Origin: Microlunatus soli
GTDB taxonomy: Bacteria > Actinomycetota > Actinomycetes > Propionibacteriales > Propionibacteriaceae
Assembly (NCBI RefSeq): GCF_900105385.1
Contig: NZ_LT629772.1
Coordinates: forward strand, 930,001 to 994,000
Direction of reading: 5' to 3'
DNA: 64,000 nucleotides
The position numbers were made by a program, and so were the translations under genes. Positions 43,528 to 52,150 of the stretch are shown here, piece by piece. A model generated the notes under the pieces. It worked only from the letters and a program-made list of their open reading frames with translations. It was not told the DNA's origin and made no database searches. Positions within the stretch are counted from its first letter, which is position 1, and each line of letters begins with the position of its first letter.

Positions 43528-44741
43528 CAGACGGCCGCCACCGCGGGCTTCGAGGACGCGGCGGCGCCGTTCTGCGTCGCCGGCTGATCATGATCGGCAT
43601 CGGCCGGCACCTCGATCCGGGATCCGGTCGTCGAACTCTGCAGGGCCAGTTCGGCGAGCCGGACCCCGCGCGCGCCGGATCGGAAATCGTACCGATGCGG
43701 CCCGTCCTCGACGACGTGTCGGATGAAGTCCTCCCATTGGGCGCGGAACCCGTTGCCGAACTCGGTCGTCTCCGGCACCTGCTGCCAGTCGGACAGGTAA
43801 TCATGATCATCTTTGACGTCCGGATTCCAGGTCGGCCGCGGTGTCGCGACTCGCGGCTGCACCTCGGCACCGAACAGCCCGACCACGGCACTGCCGTGGG
43901 TGCCGTCGACCTGGAACTCGAGCAGTTCCTTGCGGTGCACCCGGACATCCCAGCTGGAGTTCATCTGGGCGATGATGCCGCCGTCCAACTCGAGCACGGC
44001 GTAGGCGGCGTCATCGGCGGTGGCGGCGTACGGCTTGCCCTGTTCGTCGACCCGCTGCTCGATGTGGGTGATCGCCCGGGCGTAGACCGACTGCACCGAA
44101 CCGAACAGGTTCTCCAAGACGTAGTTCCAGTGCGGGAACATGTCGGAGACGATGCCGCCACCGTCCTCGGCGCGGTAGTTCCAGCTCGGACGCTGAGCCG
44201 GCACCCAGTCCCCCTCGAAGACCCAGTAACCGAACTCACCGCGGACGGCGAAGATCCGACCGAAGAACCCGGAGTCGATCAGGCTGCGCAGCTTGCGCAG
44301 ACCGGGCAGATACAGCTTGTCGTGGACCACACCGTTCTTGACCCCGGCCCGTTCGGCGAGGGTGATCAACTCCTGGCACTCCGCCGATGTCTCGGCGATC
44401 GGCTTCTCGGCGTAGATGTGTTTGCCGGCCGCGATCGCCTTCTTGACCGCCGGCACCCGGGCACTGGTCAACTGGCTGTCGAAGTAGATGTCGATCGACG
44501 GGTCGGCCAGCGCCGCGTCGAGGTCGGTCGTCCACTCCGCCAGGTCGTGCTTGACCGCGATGTCGTTGAGCTTCTCGGCGTTCCGGCCGACCAGAACCGG
44601 GCGGATCTGGACCCGGCGGCCGCCGGCCAGCTCGACCCCGCCGTCCTCGCGGATCGCCAGCAGCGAACGGAGCAGATGCTGCCGGTAGCCCATCCGCCCG
44701 GTGACGCCGTTGACGATGATGCCGACTTCGTTGTGTGACAC
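43527..44741 (-). CDS. Gfo/Idh/MocA-family NAD(P)-dependent oxidoreductase
   Basis: A 404-residue dehydrogenase. The Rossmann loop is IIVNGVTGRMGYRQHLL (about 8-24), and the conserved EKP motif appears in HIYAEKPIAETSAEC. The C-terminal domain has YWVFEGDWVPAQRPSWNYRA and the GGGIVSDMFPHW region, with His-type catalytic candidates. The start is GTG at 44741. It is the first gene of a three-gene operon facing a LacI regulator, with an operator between. Likely substrate: an inositol or a hexose derivative. Confidence 0.88.
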   Translation of the reverse strand: MSHNEVGIIVNGVTGRMGYRQHLLRSLLAIREDGGVELAGGRRVQIRPVLVGRNAEKLNDIAVKHDLAEWTTDLDAALADPSIDIYFDSQLTSARVPAVKKAIAAGKHIYAEKPIAETSAECQELITLAERAGVKNGVVHDKLYLPGLRKLRSLIDSGFFGRIFAVRGEFGYWVFEGDWVPAQRPSWNYRAEDGGGIVSDMFPHWNYVLENLFGSVQSVYARAITHIEQRVDEQGKPYAATADDAAYAVLELDGGIIAQMNSSWDVRVHRKELLEFQVDGTHGSAVVGLFGAEVQPRVATPRPTWNPDVKDDHDYLSDWQQVPETTEFGNGFRAQWEDFIRHVVEDGPHRYDFRSGARGVRLAELALQSSTTGSRIEVPADADHDQPATQNGAAASSKPAVAAV

Positions 44742-44797
44742 GTTGACCGTCTTTCTGGTTGACCGAGCTGGATGACCGAGCAGGAGTTGCGAACGAT

Positions 44798-44815
44798 CTG
44801 GAAAGCGCTTCCCAG
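44798..44815. promoter_or_regulatory. LacI-family operator between the Gfo/Idh operon and lacI-type gene
   Basis: CTGGAAAGCGCTTCCCAG is symmetric at eight of nine positions with a central CG, the usual form of LacI-family operators. It is 57 bases upstream of the operon start. Binding by the adjacent regulator is inferred. Confidence 0.7.
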
Positions 44816-44959
44816 CGTACTGGTCCCCGATTGTGCCGTCAATCGGGTTCATCGGGCCGCCGATCACACCCGTACGGGGAGTCGCCCGGCGATCATTTCC
44901 CACCCGATTCGGAGCGCAGGTGCTGGCGCGAACGGAAAGCGTGAGTCTAGGGTGAACCC

Positions 44960-46072
44960 GTGGACGATACCGACAGTGTTGCGGAGCCCGATGACAGCCG
45001 GCGACCGGTGGGTCACGACGGGCCCCCGGTCGGAGAGCCCACCGGACGACCGTTGCGCAGCGCGACCCTGAGCGACGTCGCTCGTGAGGCCGGCGTCTCG
45101 CTGGCCACCGCGTCCCGCTCGTTGAACGGCAGCAATCGGACCGTCCGGGAGGAGTATCGGCAGCGGGTCCTGGCGGCCGCCCGCCGGCTCAACTACTCGG
45201 CCAACCACTCCGCCCAGGCGGTCGCCCGAGGCAGCAGTCAGACCGTCGCCCTGGTCGTCTCCGACATCGCCGACCCGTACTTCTCCAGCATCGCTTCCGG
45301 GGTGATGCGATCGGCCGAGGACGAGGGCCTGGTGGTGACGATGTCGATCACCGAACGCCGCCCCGAACGCGAGGCGGAGTTGGTCCGGGCACTGCGCGGA
45401 ATGCGACCCCGCTCGCTGATCCTGGTCGGCAGTCGCCGCTCCGACCCACGGCTGACCGACGAACTGCAGGCCGAGTTGAGTGCCTACGAACAGGCCGGTG
45501 GCCGCGTCACCGTGATCGCCCAGCCGACCATGCCGTTCCGTACGGTCGCGGTCCGCAACACCGAAGCCGCCGCCGAACTGGCCGAGCAACTGATCGGACT
45601 CGGCTACCGGTCGATGGCGGTGCTCGGCGGACCCGAACACCTGCTGACCGCCCGGGACCGGGTGACCGGTTTCGTCCGGCGTTGTGCCGAGCGGGGCATC
45701 GAGATCCCCGATCGCAAGATCGTGCACGGCGAATTCACCCGTGACGGCGGCTTCGTCGCCGCAGCCGAGCTGCATCGCCGGGAGCTGGCCGACACCGAAC
45801 TGGTGTTCGCGGTCAACGACGTGATGGCGGTCGGCGCGATGGCCTACTTCCGCACTGCCGGCCTGCACCTCGGCCGCGAGATCGCCATCGCCGGATTCGA
45901 CGACATCGAGACTCTCCGCGACGTCTCCCCCGCCCTCACGACGGTGGCATTGCCGCTGCAACGGATCGGCCAGCTCGCGGTGTCGTTGGCCTTGTCCGAC
46001 AACCCCGCCGACCTGGTCGTCCCGGTCGACGGTTCGGTGATCATCCGGGAGAGCACGCCGCGTCGCGGCTGA
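44960..46072 (+). CDS. LacI-family transcriptional regulator
   Basis: A 370-residue repressor. The helix-turn-helix is SDVAREAGVSLATASRSLNG near residues 39-58, and the hinge helix lies in NYSANHSAQAVARG. The periplasmic-binding-like ligand domain begins TVALVVSDIADPYFSSI and ends with AIAGFDDIETLRDVSPALT. The GTG start gives a hydrophilic leader of about 35 residues. It is divergent from the sugar/polyol operon and very likely controls it. Confidence 0.93.
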   Translation: MDDTDSVAEPDDSRRPVGHDGPPVGEPTGRPLRSATLSDVAREAGVSLATASRSLNGSNRTVREEYRQRVLAAARRLNYSANHSAQAVARGSSQTVALVVSDIADPYFSSIASGVMRSAEDEGLVVTMSITERRPEREAELVRALRGMRPRSLILVGSRRSDPRLTDELQAELSAYEQAGGRVTVIAQPTMPFRTVAVRNTEAAAELAEQLIGLGYRSMAVLGGPEHLLTARDRVTGFVRRCAERGIEIPDRKIVHGEFTRDGGFVAAAELHRRELADTELVFAVNDVMAVGAMAYFRTAGLHLGREIAIAGFDDIETLRDVSPALTTVALPLQRIGQLAVSLALSDNPADLVVPVDGSVIIRESTPRRG

Positions 46073-46153
46073 CCGGACCGTTCAGCTGAGCCGCACCGAC
46101 CGGCCCGCACCCGCAGCACGGTGTGGCAGATCTCGGGTGCGGGATGCTAGTTT

Positions 46154-46171
46154 CCTGATGAGCGCATCAGG
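46154..46171. promoter_or_regulatory. Hairpin/operator-like inverted repeat CCTGATG-AGCG-CATCAGG
   Basis: Perfect 7-base arms with a 4-base loop, 115 bases before the ankyrin gene. It may be an operator or a 5'-leader hairpin. No T-tract follows, so it is not a typical terminator for the LacI gene. Confidence 0.35.
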
Positions 46172-46285
46172 GCGCCACCGGTTCGCGGGCAGGGCTCAGC
46201 CCACCTGATTCAAGCTGGAGACAGGCGTCATGTTCCTGACTTCCATCCCACGCAGCGAACAGGGATCCGGAGACAGGAGCTTGTG

Positions 46286-47377
46286 ATGTCCACGCGCAGC
46301 AACCCACCGACCCGTCGGCTGCCCGACGATCCCAGCCTCGAACACCTGAAGAACGAGGCCCGCAGTCTGCAACGGTCCCTGCGGTCCGGCGACGAACAGT
46401 TGATCAAGGAAGTGTCGGAGCAGCTGGCGGACCAGCAGATCGACTTCAGCCAGATCTCCTTGTCCAGCACGCAATGGCTGCTGGCACGCTGCTATGGATT
46501 CGCCAGCTGGCCACGGTTACGCCGGCAGCTGGACGTCATCGCCACCTACACCCGACGTCCCGAACCTGCCGCGGAGACCGAACCCGAGAGCAGCGACCAC
46601 CGGGCAGTCGTCGACCACCTGTTGGCGCTCAGCGTGCTGAACTACACCCGCGACCGCGGCAACACCTTCGATCGTCCGCGGCGGCTGCTGCAACGCCGAC
46701 CGGAACTGGCGACCGCCGACGCCTTCACGATGGCGGCCACCGGACGCAGCGACGAGCTGGATCGGCTGCTGGCTGACGACCCCGCGGCAGCCTCCCGGTC
46801 CGGCGGCCCCTATGACTGGCCGCCGCTGCTCTACTGCTGCTCCTCGCGGGTGTCGGAGCCGGAGCCGGCCGTTGCGGTCGTCCGGTCGCTGCTCGCTGCC
46901 GGAGCAGATCCGAACACCGGCTACCTGTGGTTCGGCCTCACCTCCGCCTTCACCGCGCTGACCTGCGCGATCGGCGGCGGCGAGCAGGGCCAGCCGCCGC
47001 ACCCCGCTGCGATCCCGATCGCCCGGCTGCTGCTCGACGCCGGCGCCGACCCCAACGACAACCAGGCCTTGTACAACAGGATGTTCACACCGGCCGATGA
47101 TCATCTGGAGCTGCTCTTCGACTACGGTCTGGGCACCGATCTGCCGAGCCCGTGGCGGGATCGGCTCGGTGACAGCTACCCGACCCCGGTTCAGATGCTG
47201 GGAGAGCAGCTGCGCTGGGCCGCCGGTCACGGGTTCATCCACCGGGTCCGGCTGCTGCTCGCCCACGGTGTGTCGTCCGACAATCGTGGCTACCACCCCA
47301 ACTTCGGCAACCGGACCGCCGCCGACCTGGCCGCTGAGGCCGGCCATCACGAGATCGTCGAACTGCTCACCGGCTAG
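46286..47377 (+). CDS. Ankyrin-repeat protein
   Basis: A 363-residue soluble protein. The N-terminus has the SLEHLKNEARSLQRSLRSGDE-type helix often found in actinobacterial ankyrin proteins. Ankyrin units include VVRSLLAAGADPNTGYLW, IARLLLDAGADPNDNQ, RVRLLLAHGVSSDNRG and AAEAGHHEIVELLTG. The ATG at 46286 has GGAG upstream. No enzymatic domain or signal peptide is seen; it probably binds a partner protein. Confidence 0.88.
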   Translation: MSTRSNPPTRRLPDDPSLEHLKNEARSLQRSLRSGDEQLIKEVSEQLADQQIDFSQISLSSTQWLLARCYGFASWPRLRRQLDVIATYTRRPEPAAETEPESSDHRAVVDHLLALSVLNYTRDRGNTFDRPRRLLQRRPELATADAFTMAATGRSDELDRLLADDPAAASRSGGPYDWPPLLYCCSSRVSEPEPAVAVVRSLLAAGADPNTGYLWFGLTSAFTALTCAIGGGEQGQPPHPAAIPIARLLLDAGADPNDNQALYNRMFTPADDHLELLFDYGLGTDLPSPWRDRLGDSYPTPVQMLGEQLRWAAGHGFIHRVRLLLAHGVSSDNRGYHPNFGNRTAADLAAEAGHHEIVELLTG

Positions 47378-47389
47378 CCGTGTGGGGAC

Positions 47390-47803
47390 TCAGAAGTGCA
47401 GGCCGTGGTCGGCCGCTTCGCCGACCCCACCGATGTCCAGGATCACGGCGAACGGCGGTTCCATGGCCGTCCGTTCGGCCAGCACCTTCCGCACGCGGGC
47501 GGCATAGTCGCGGTCCTCGACCGCGAACGGCAGCCAGTCGATGATCACCGCGGTCATCGCCGGAACGTCACGCAACGAGTCCCACAGCGCATCCAGGTTG
47601 TGGCCGGAATAGTCGGGAAACCCGAGCCGGTGCGCGAACTGGCGGTAGAAGCCGATCCGCTCGTCGAAGCCGTCGACCTGCCGCACCGTCCAGCCGGCAG
47701 TCGTCAGCCGGTCGGCGACCTTGAGGCTGAAGGAATCCGGCAGATCGTAGAGTCCGCCGGTGATCGGCTCGACGAGAAGAGGGCTGATGTCGTCGCTGCT
47801 CAT
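47390..47803 (-). CDS. Barstar-family ribonuclease inhibitor
   Basis: A 137-residue protein with the barstar inhibitory helix and loop: FYRQFAHRLGFPDYSGHN followed by LDALWDSLRDVP, which carry the conserved Asp and Tyr residues that block RNase active sites. C-terminal FAVILDIGGVGEA is the last strand. Its ATG overlaps the stop of the ribonuclease gene by four bases. It should protect the cell cytoplasm from the neighbouring RNase. Confidence 0.92.
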   Translation of the reverse strand: MSSDDISPLLVEPITGGLYDLPDSFSLKVADRLTTAGWTVRQVDGFDERIGFYRQFAHRLGFPDYSGHNLDALWDSLRDVPAMTAVIIDWLPFAVEDRDYAARVRKVLAERTAMEPPFAVILDIGGVGEAADHGLHF

Positions 47804-48192
47804 CGGCGGATCCTGGAGAAGCTGTCGTAGTGATCATCGGTGTAATAGAAGATCGTGTCCTGGTCGCCGGTCACGATCCGGCGGGCCCCACGATCGTCCT
47901 CCCCCGGCGTCGGCACGGTGTATTCGCGATAGAAGCCGTTCGCCTCGTCCGGCAGGATGCCCTCCCGGTTACCGAAGGTCGCGCCGTCCTTGTCGTACGG
48001 GAACGGTCCGCCATCGTCGATCAGTTGCAGGGTGTCCCGTGCCTCGGCCGGGAGTTGATCTTGACTGATATAGGGCAGCCCGGAGGCCGAATCGACCTCG
48101 CTGTCACTGTCGGTCGCGGTAGCGCTGCAGCCGGCCAGCAGCGCGATCAGCATGATCATCACGGCCGCCAGCCGGCCGACCCCGCGGCGCAT
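47800..48192 (-). CDS. RNase Sa/barnase-type guanyl ribonuclease with lipoprotein signal
   Basis: A 130-residue exported ribonuclease. The signal MIMLIALLAGCSA has a lipobox ending at Cys22, so it is probably a lipoprotein anchored outside the membrane. The mature part aligns with RNase Sa, with GPFPYDKDGATFGNREGILP, catalytic Glu90 in YREYTVPTPG, Arg101 and Arg105 in DDRGARRIV, and His121 in YYTDDHYDSF. The disulfide cysteines of RNase Sa are absent. Its ATG overlaps the ThiE-like stop; a GTG one codon earlier is possible. Confidence 0.9.
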   Translation of the reverse strand: MRRGVGRLAAVMIMLIALLAGCSATATDSDSEVDSASGLPYISQDQLPAEARDTLQLIDDGGPFPYDKDGATFGNREGILPDEANGFYREYTVPTPGEDDRGARRIVTGDQDTIFYYTDDHYDSFSRIRR

Positions 48193-48890
48193 CACGCCTG
48201 CTCCGCGAGTGCCGAGAACGTCAACCGGGTCAACTCCTCGTCACCGGCCCACACCTCACGCAACCGGCCGGACAGTTGCCGCGCGACCTCCCGCGGATCG
48301 GCCGCCTCGGTCAGCGTCGTGGTCACCGTGATCCGGCGAACGCCCGCCTCGATCGCCTGATTCAGCCGATCGAGATCGAACTCTCCGACCGCATACCAGG
48401 GCTTGGAAGTCAGCTCCCCGACCGGTGCTGCGGCAGCGGCAGCCGCCGCCAGCTCCAGGTCGGAGCTCGCGTCCACCAGCACGAAGTCGATCGCCGATTC
48501 GGCCAGCAGACGGTCGAGCTCGGCCCGGTCCCGTGCCGTCGCGCCGAGTCGGGTGAACCGTCCGAGCCGCGTCTTGAAGTCGACCAGTGCCTGATGGTCC
48601 GCCGGCTCGGCGAGCTCGACCGCGTCGGCCCCGAAATCACCGGCCAGCTCGGCCGAATCGCTGACCACCACCAGATGGCGGTGCCGCGCAGCGACGTCCC
48701 ACGCCGTCCGCAGGGCCGCCAACTCCACGTCATGGGCGAGCCCGGACTCCCTGATCTGGACCAGATCGACCCCGCCGGTCACGGCGGCTTCCAGGAACGT
48801 ATCCAGGTCACCCTGGGCCGAGCGGGTATCGGTCACGAGCATCAGTCGGGCCAGCTTCACCTGGGCTCCGACGCCGATCAGGACATTCAC
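48192..48890 (-). CDS. ThiE/TenI-like (thiamine phosphate synthase family) protein
   Basis: A 232-residue TIM-barrel protein. Family features are LARLMLVTDTR, GGVDLVQIRESGLAHDVELA, LVVVSDSAELAGDFGADAVEL and the late phosphate-site-like region around AGVRRITVTTTL. The typical glycine-rich phosphate loop of ThiE is degenerate, so a true thiamine phosphate synthase activity is doubtful. The GTG at 48890 is chosen because AAGG is eight bases upstream; an ATG at 48926 would overlap the small upstream frame. Confidence 0.75.
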   Translation of the reverse strand: MNVLIGVGAQVKLARLMLVTDTRSAQGDLDTFLEAAVTGGVDLVQIRESGLAHDVELAALRTAWDVAARHRHLVVVSDSAELAGDFGADAVELAEPADHQALVDFKTRLGRFTRLGATARDRAELDRLLAESAIDFVLVDASSDLELAAAAAAAAPVGELTSKPWYAVGEFDLDRLNQAIEAGVRRITVTTTLTEAADPREVARQLSGRLREVWAGDEELTRLTFSALAEQA

Positions 48891-48900
48891 ACCCCGAACC

Positions 48901-49038
48901 TTACTGATCGGATCGTTCGGATGCATCGTGACTGTCGGCGATCACCAGGTCGGGCGCATCGTCGGACCACTCGCCTTGTGGATAGGGCTCTTCGGGTTCG
49001 ACCGTCTCGCCGGCCACCGGGTCAGCCTCCTGCGACAC
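48901..49038 (-). CDS. Candidate small acidic protein (45 residues)
   Basis: A GTG-started frame, MSQEADPVAGETVEPEEPYP and onward, very rich in Glu/Asp/Pro and ending in SERSDQ. It overlaps the end of the FMN reductase gene by 17 bases, and its TAA is 11 bases before the ThiE-like GTG, so it fits the coupled operon. AGAGG lies nine bases upstream, and about 70% of its third positions are G or C. Function unknown; it might be only a chance frame. Confidence 0.4.
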   Translation of the reverse strand: MSQEADPVAGETVEPEEPYPQGEWSDDAPDLVIADSHDASERSDQ

Positions 49039-49636
49039 CCAGCGCCTCTCGCCGGCCGGGGTCGGATCCCGTCGCCCCGGCGAGCTGCCGGGCCAGCACG
49101 TCTCCGTACCGACCGGCCCAATCCGCGGCCACCGTCGCCAGCTCGGGCAGTTGACCTTCGGTGATGGTGAACGCCGGGGTCGGCAGCACCGCCCCGAGCT
49201 CGGTCAGCAACGGCCGCAGGTACAACTCCCCCACGAACGTGTGCGCCGGGCCGCCGGCGACCACCACCGGGATCGCAACCACCGAGGACAGCTCCCCGGC
49301 CTGGTAATGATCAAGGAACGCCTTCAGCAGACCCGTGTAGGACGCCTTGTAGACCGGTGTCGCGACCACCAGCAGCGACGCCGTACGGATTGTTTGCAGC
49401 GCATCCAGCAGAGCGGCCGGACGGGCGTCGGGTGCGACGAACAGATCGGCGCCGAACGCACTGACCTCGATGTCGGCGACCGATACCGCCGGATCGCCGT
49501 GGTCGGCTCCGATCGAGCCCGCGACGGCCTCGCCGACTGCGCGGCCGACCCGCAGTGTACGGGATCCGGGTCGGGGGTTGCCGGAGACGACCACGACCGG
49601 GGGTGCTCCGGCGGTCGCAGGCTGTGGGGTGGTCAT
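49022..49636 (-). CDS. NAD(P)H-dependent FMN reductase (SsuE/MsuE-like)
   Basis: A 204-residue flavodoxin-fold reductase that supplies FMNH2 to two-component monooxygenases. The FMN loop is VVVSGNPRPGSRTLRVG (about 15-31), and VVATPVYKASYTGLLKAFLD is the second conserved block. It overlaps the flavin reductase gene (ATGA). The presence of this enzyme next to several luciferase-like oxygenases supports the reduced-flavin supply role. Confidence 0.9.
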   Translation of the reverse strand: MTTPQPATAGAPPVVVVSGNPRPGSRTLRVGRAVGEAVAGSIGADHGDPAVSVADIEVSAFGADLFVAPDARPAALLDALQTIRTASLLVVATPVYKASYTGLLKAFLDHYQAGELSSVVAIPVVVAGGPAHTFVGELYLRPLLTELGAVLPTPAFTITEGQLPELATVAADWAGRYGDVLARQLAGATGSDPGRREALGVAGG

Positions 49637-50190
49637 CGATGCTCTCCGTTCTCTCTCGGCGCGGCCGGCACGAGAGTGTGGTGGGCGCGGTCGTGGTAGA
49701 CCAGCGGCGGTTCGGTGGAGCGGACCTCGGTCCGCAGCACGTCGACGATGATCAAGAAGCTGGGCCCGACCGGGATCCGACGATTGACCGTGCCGCGTAG
49801 CCAGCTGTGTCCGCCGTCCAGCACCGGCTCGCCGGACTCCAGGACGGACCAGCCGCCGGCCGCGAACCGGTCCACGTCGGTGGCCGCGAACCGGGACGAC
49901 GCCTCGGCCTGTTCGGCGGTCAAGAAGTTGATCACCAACGACTCGCTACGGGCGACCGCCGGCCAGGATCGTGAACTCGCGGCCAGCGAGAAGGCGACGG
50001 TCGGGGGTGTGGCGGCCACCGAGATCACCGAGGTCGCAGTGAATCCGACCGGGGTGCCGGCAGCGTTGATCAAGGTGATGACGGCGACCCCGGCCGGATG
50101 GCGCCGGAAGATCTGTCTGAAGTCGTCGGCGGTCACCTCGGCGAGTCGGTCGGCATCGGGTGACCGCTGCGGATCGGGGTGCGCGCTCAT
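49633..50190 (-). CDS. Flavin reductase-like protein (FMN-binding split barrel)
   Basis: A 185-residue flavin reductase family member. Hallmarks are FRRHPAGVAVITLINAAGTP, GFTATSVISVAATPPTVAFS, VINFLTAEQ and the C-terminal LVYHDRAHHTL. It is a second potential FMNH2 source for the operon's monooxygenases. Both ends overlap neighbours by four bases. Confidence 0.9.
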   Translation of the reverse strand: MSAHPDPQRSPDADRLAEVTADDFRQIFRRHPAGVAVITLINAAGTPVGFTATSVISVAATPPTVAFSLAASSRSWPAVARSESLVINFLTAEQAEASSRFAATDVDRFAAGGWSVLESGEPVLDGGHSWLRGTVNRRIPVGPSFLIIVDVLRTEVRSTEPPLVYHDRAHHTLVPAAPRENGEHR

Positions 50191-51263
50191 GCCGGTGTCC
50201 CCTCCTTGACATCATGATCATCGTCGACGGGCGGCCGGCCGGCCGGGCCTTCCCACAGCCGGTCGGGGATCTTCCTGGCCTCCGGCAACACCTCGGTCGC
50301 GAAGGCCTCCAGCCCGCGCAGCCGGACCGGGTCGGTCAGGTCGACGTCACCGACATGCTGCACCTCGTGGCCGAGTGCCTGCTGATAGCGGTGCAGCTTG
50401 TCCAGCACCTGCTCCGGGCTCCCGACGTAGTAGGAACCGCCGGCGATCGCCTCGTCCAGGTCGGCGAACGGCAACTGTTGCTTGAAGGTCGAAGCCCGGT
50501 CGAGGAAAGCTCGGAAGTAGGGCTCGTACTCGCGGTGCGCCTGCTGCGATGTCGGCGCCACATGAAACGCTGCTGCCCCGGCACCGACCAGCGCATCGGC
50601 GGGATCGCGACCGTGGTCGGCCCATCGCTTGCGGTAGTCGTCGACGAGATCACGGTACTGCTCCAGCTTGCCGGTCACGTTGGCCGAGAACAGTGGGTCA
50701 CCGGCCCGGGCCGCCAGATCGGTGGACTGGGTGCTGGTTGCCGAGCCGTGCCAGATCCGCGGCGCCGGCTGCAGCCAGTCCGGCCGTGGACTGAAGTCGG
50801 TCAGCGGCGGCCGGTAGCGACCGGACCAGGTGATCGACTTCTCGGTGATCAACCGGTGCAGCAAATCGTACTTCTCGGCGTTGCGATCCCACTGGTCCTC
50901 GGCGTCGTAGCCGAACACCTTGCCCTGCAACGGTGTGTTGCCCTTGCCGATGATGATCTCCACCCGTCCGTCGGACAGGTTGTCCAGGGTGGCGTAGTCC
51001 TCGGCCACCCGGACCGGGTCCAGCACCGACAACACCGTGACACCGGTGAACAGGCGCAGCCGGGTGGTCCGGGCGGCGATGCTGGCCAAGATCACCGGTG
51101 GCGAGGAGATTTCGGTGTCCGGGGTGTGATGCTCGCCGACGCCGAACCCGTCCAGGCCGGCCTCCTCGGCCCAGACCGCGGCAGCGACGACGTTGTCCAG
51201 CTTCTCCTTCGACGACAGCCGCGGTTCGGGGTTGAAGCCGAGCGTGAGTCCGATGAACTTCAT
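50187..51263 (-). CDS. LLM-class flavin-dependent monooxygenase
   Basis: A 358-residue luciferase-like TIM barrel beginning MKFIGLTLGFNPEPRLSSKE. Features are GFGVGEHHTPDTEISSPPV, LDNLSDGRVEIIIGKGN and YVGSPEQVLDKLHRY. It resembles the group of putative oxidoreductases related to alkanal monooxygenase. It needs reduced FMN, likely from the adjacent reductases. Its ATG overlaps the DUF1684 stop. Confidence 0.9.
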   Translation of the reverse strand: MKFIGLTLGFNPEPRLSSKEKLDNVVAAAVWAEEAGLDGFGVGEHHTPDTEISSPPVILASIAARTTRLRLFTGVTVLSVLDPVRVAEDYATLDNLSDGRVEIIIGKGNTPLQGKVFGYDAEDQWDRNAEKYDLLHRLITEKSITWSGRYRPPLTDFSPRPDWLQPAPRIWHGSATSTQSTDLAARAGDPLFSANVTGKLEQYRDLVDDYRKRWADHGRDPADALVGAGAAAFHVAPTSQQAHREYEPYFRAFLDRASTFKQQLPFADLDEAIAGGSYYVGSPEQVLDKLHRYQQALGHEVQHVGDVDLTDPVRLRGLEAFATEVLPEARKIPDRLWEGPAGRPPVDDDHDVKEGTPA

Positions 51264-52150
51264 GCGGCATCGGCCCCGATCCCCGGTTCCTCGGCGACGG
51301 GGGTCAGCGCCGGTTCGAGATCGACCCGGTACGGCGCCTGCTCGCCGGCGGTCACCGCCAGCTCGATCCGATTGTCCTCCGGCGGCTGCGGGCAGGTGCC
51401 GAAGTCGTTGAACGCATACGGCAGATTGACCGCCCGGTTGAAGTCCAGCAGCACGTCGGCCGGCCCGCCCGCGGTCGGGTCGCCGAGCTCGATCGGCAGG
51501 ATCCGCCACGGTGCGGTCTCGGCACCACTGGTGACGTCGGAGAACAGGATGCTGGTGCCGTGATCGCCGAAGACGACCAGCCGATGCTCGGCTCCGTCCC
51601 GCTCGAACCACACCTCACCGATCGCCTCGCGATGGTGCTCCAGGCCCGTCTGGGCGCCCGGAACGGTGATCGACCGAGGGGTGACGTACTCGGTGAAACT
51701 CGCCCGCACCACCCAGGCCGGATCGAACGGGTACGCCGGTACGCCGCGGAACTCCTGCCGGGCGACCGCTGCCGGGTCGTAGATCCGGAGTGCGTAGCTG
51801 CCGGTGCGCTTGATCAACTCGATCCGCTTGGCGCCCTCGCCGAGCGGTCCGAACTCGGCGAACAGCGCAGCGCCGGCCTCCGGCACCGCCAGCCGGACGG
51901 TGCCGATGATCAACTCCTCGGTCACCGGCCGACGCAGACTGTCGCCCTCGTCGGCGATCAGGGCCGCCCGGCCGCCGTCCACATACCAGCGCCCCGGTAG
52001 GTCGGTGATCCGCTGCGGCGACTCGGTCAACCAGTGCAGCCCCGACTGGGCCAACACCGAGTAGGGCTCGCTGAGCTTGCCGAACCGCTCGGCCCGCAGT
52101 TCGTGCCAGGCTCGCTCGGCATCGACGATGGTGCGGTCGGTGATGGTCAT
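51260..52150 (-). CDS. DUF1684 domain protein
   Basis: A 296-residue cytoplasmic protein of unknown function. Recognised by the N-terminal SVLAQSGLHWLTE block, VPAYPFDPAWVVRASF and the characteristic VNLPYAFNDFGTCPQPPEDN near the C-terminus. The start is ATG at 52150; the open frame continues 78 codons upstream only over the next gene. Its conserved presence in monooxygenase operons suggests a role in processing the oxidised product, which is inference. Confidence 0.85.
   Translation of the reverse strand: MTITDRTIVDAERAWHELRAERFGKLSEPYSVLAQSGLHWLTESPQRITDLPGRWYVDGGRAALIADEGDSLRRPVTEELIIGTVRLAVPEAGAALFAEFGPLGEGAKRIELIKRTGSYALRIYDPAAVARQEFRGVPAYPFDPAWVVRASFTEYVTPRSITVPGAQTGLEHHREAIGEVWFERDGAEHRLVVFGDHGTSILFSDVTSGAETAPWRILPIELGDPTAGGPADVLLDFNRAVNLPYAFNDFGTCPQPPEDNRIELAVTAGEQAPYRVDLEPALTPVAEEPGIGADAA

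Noticed and set aside
48192-48890. Calling the ThiE-like gene a true thiE
   Set aside because: No other thiamine genes or TPP riboswitch nearby and the phosphate-binding loop looks degenerate, so only family membership is claimed.
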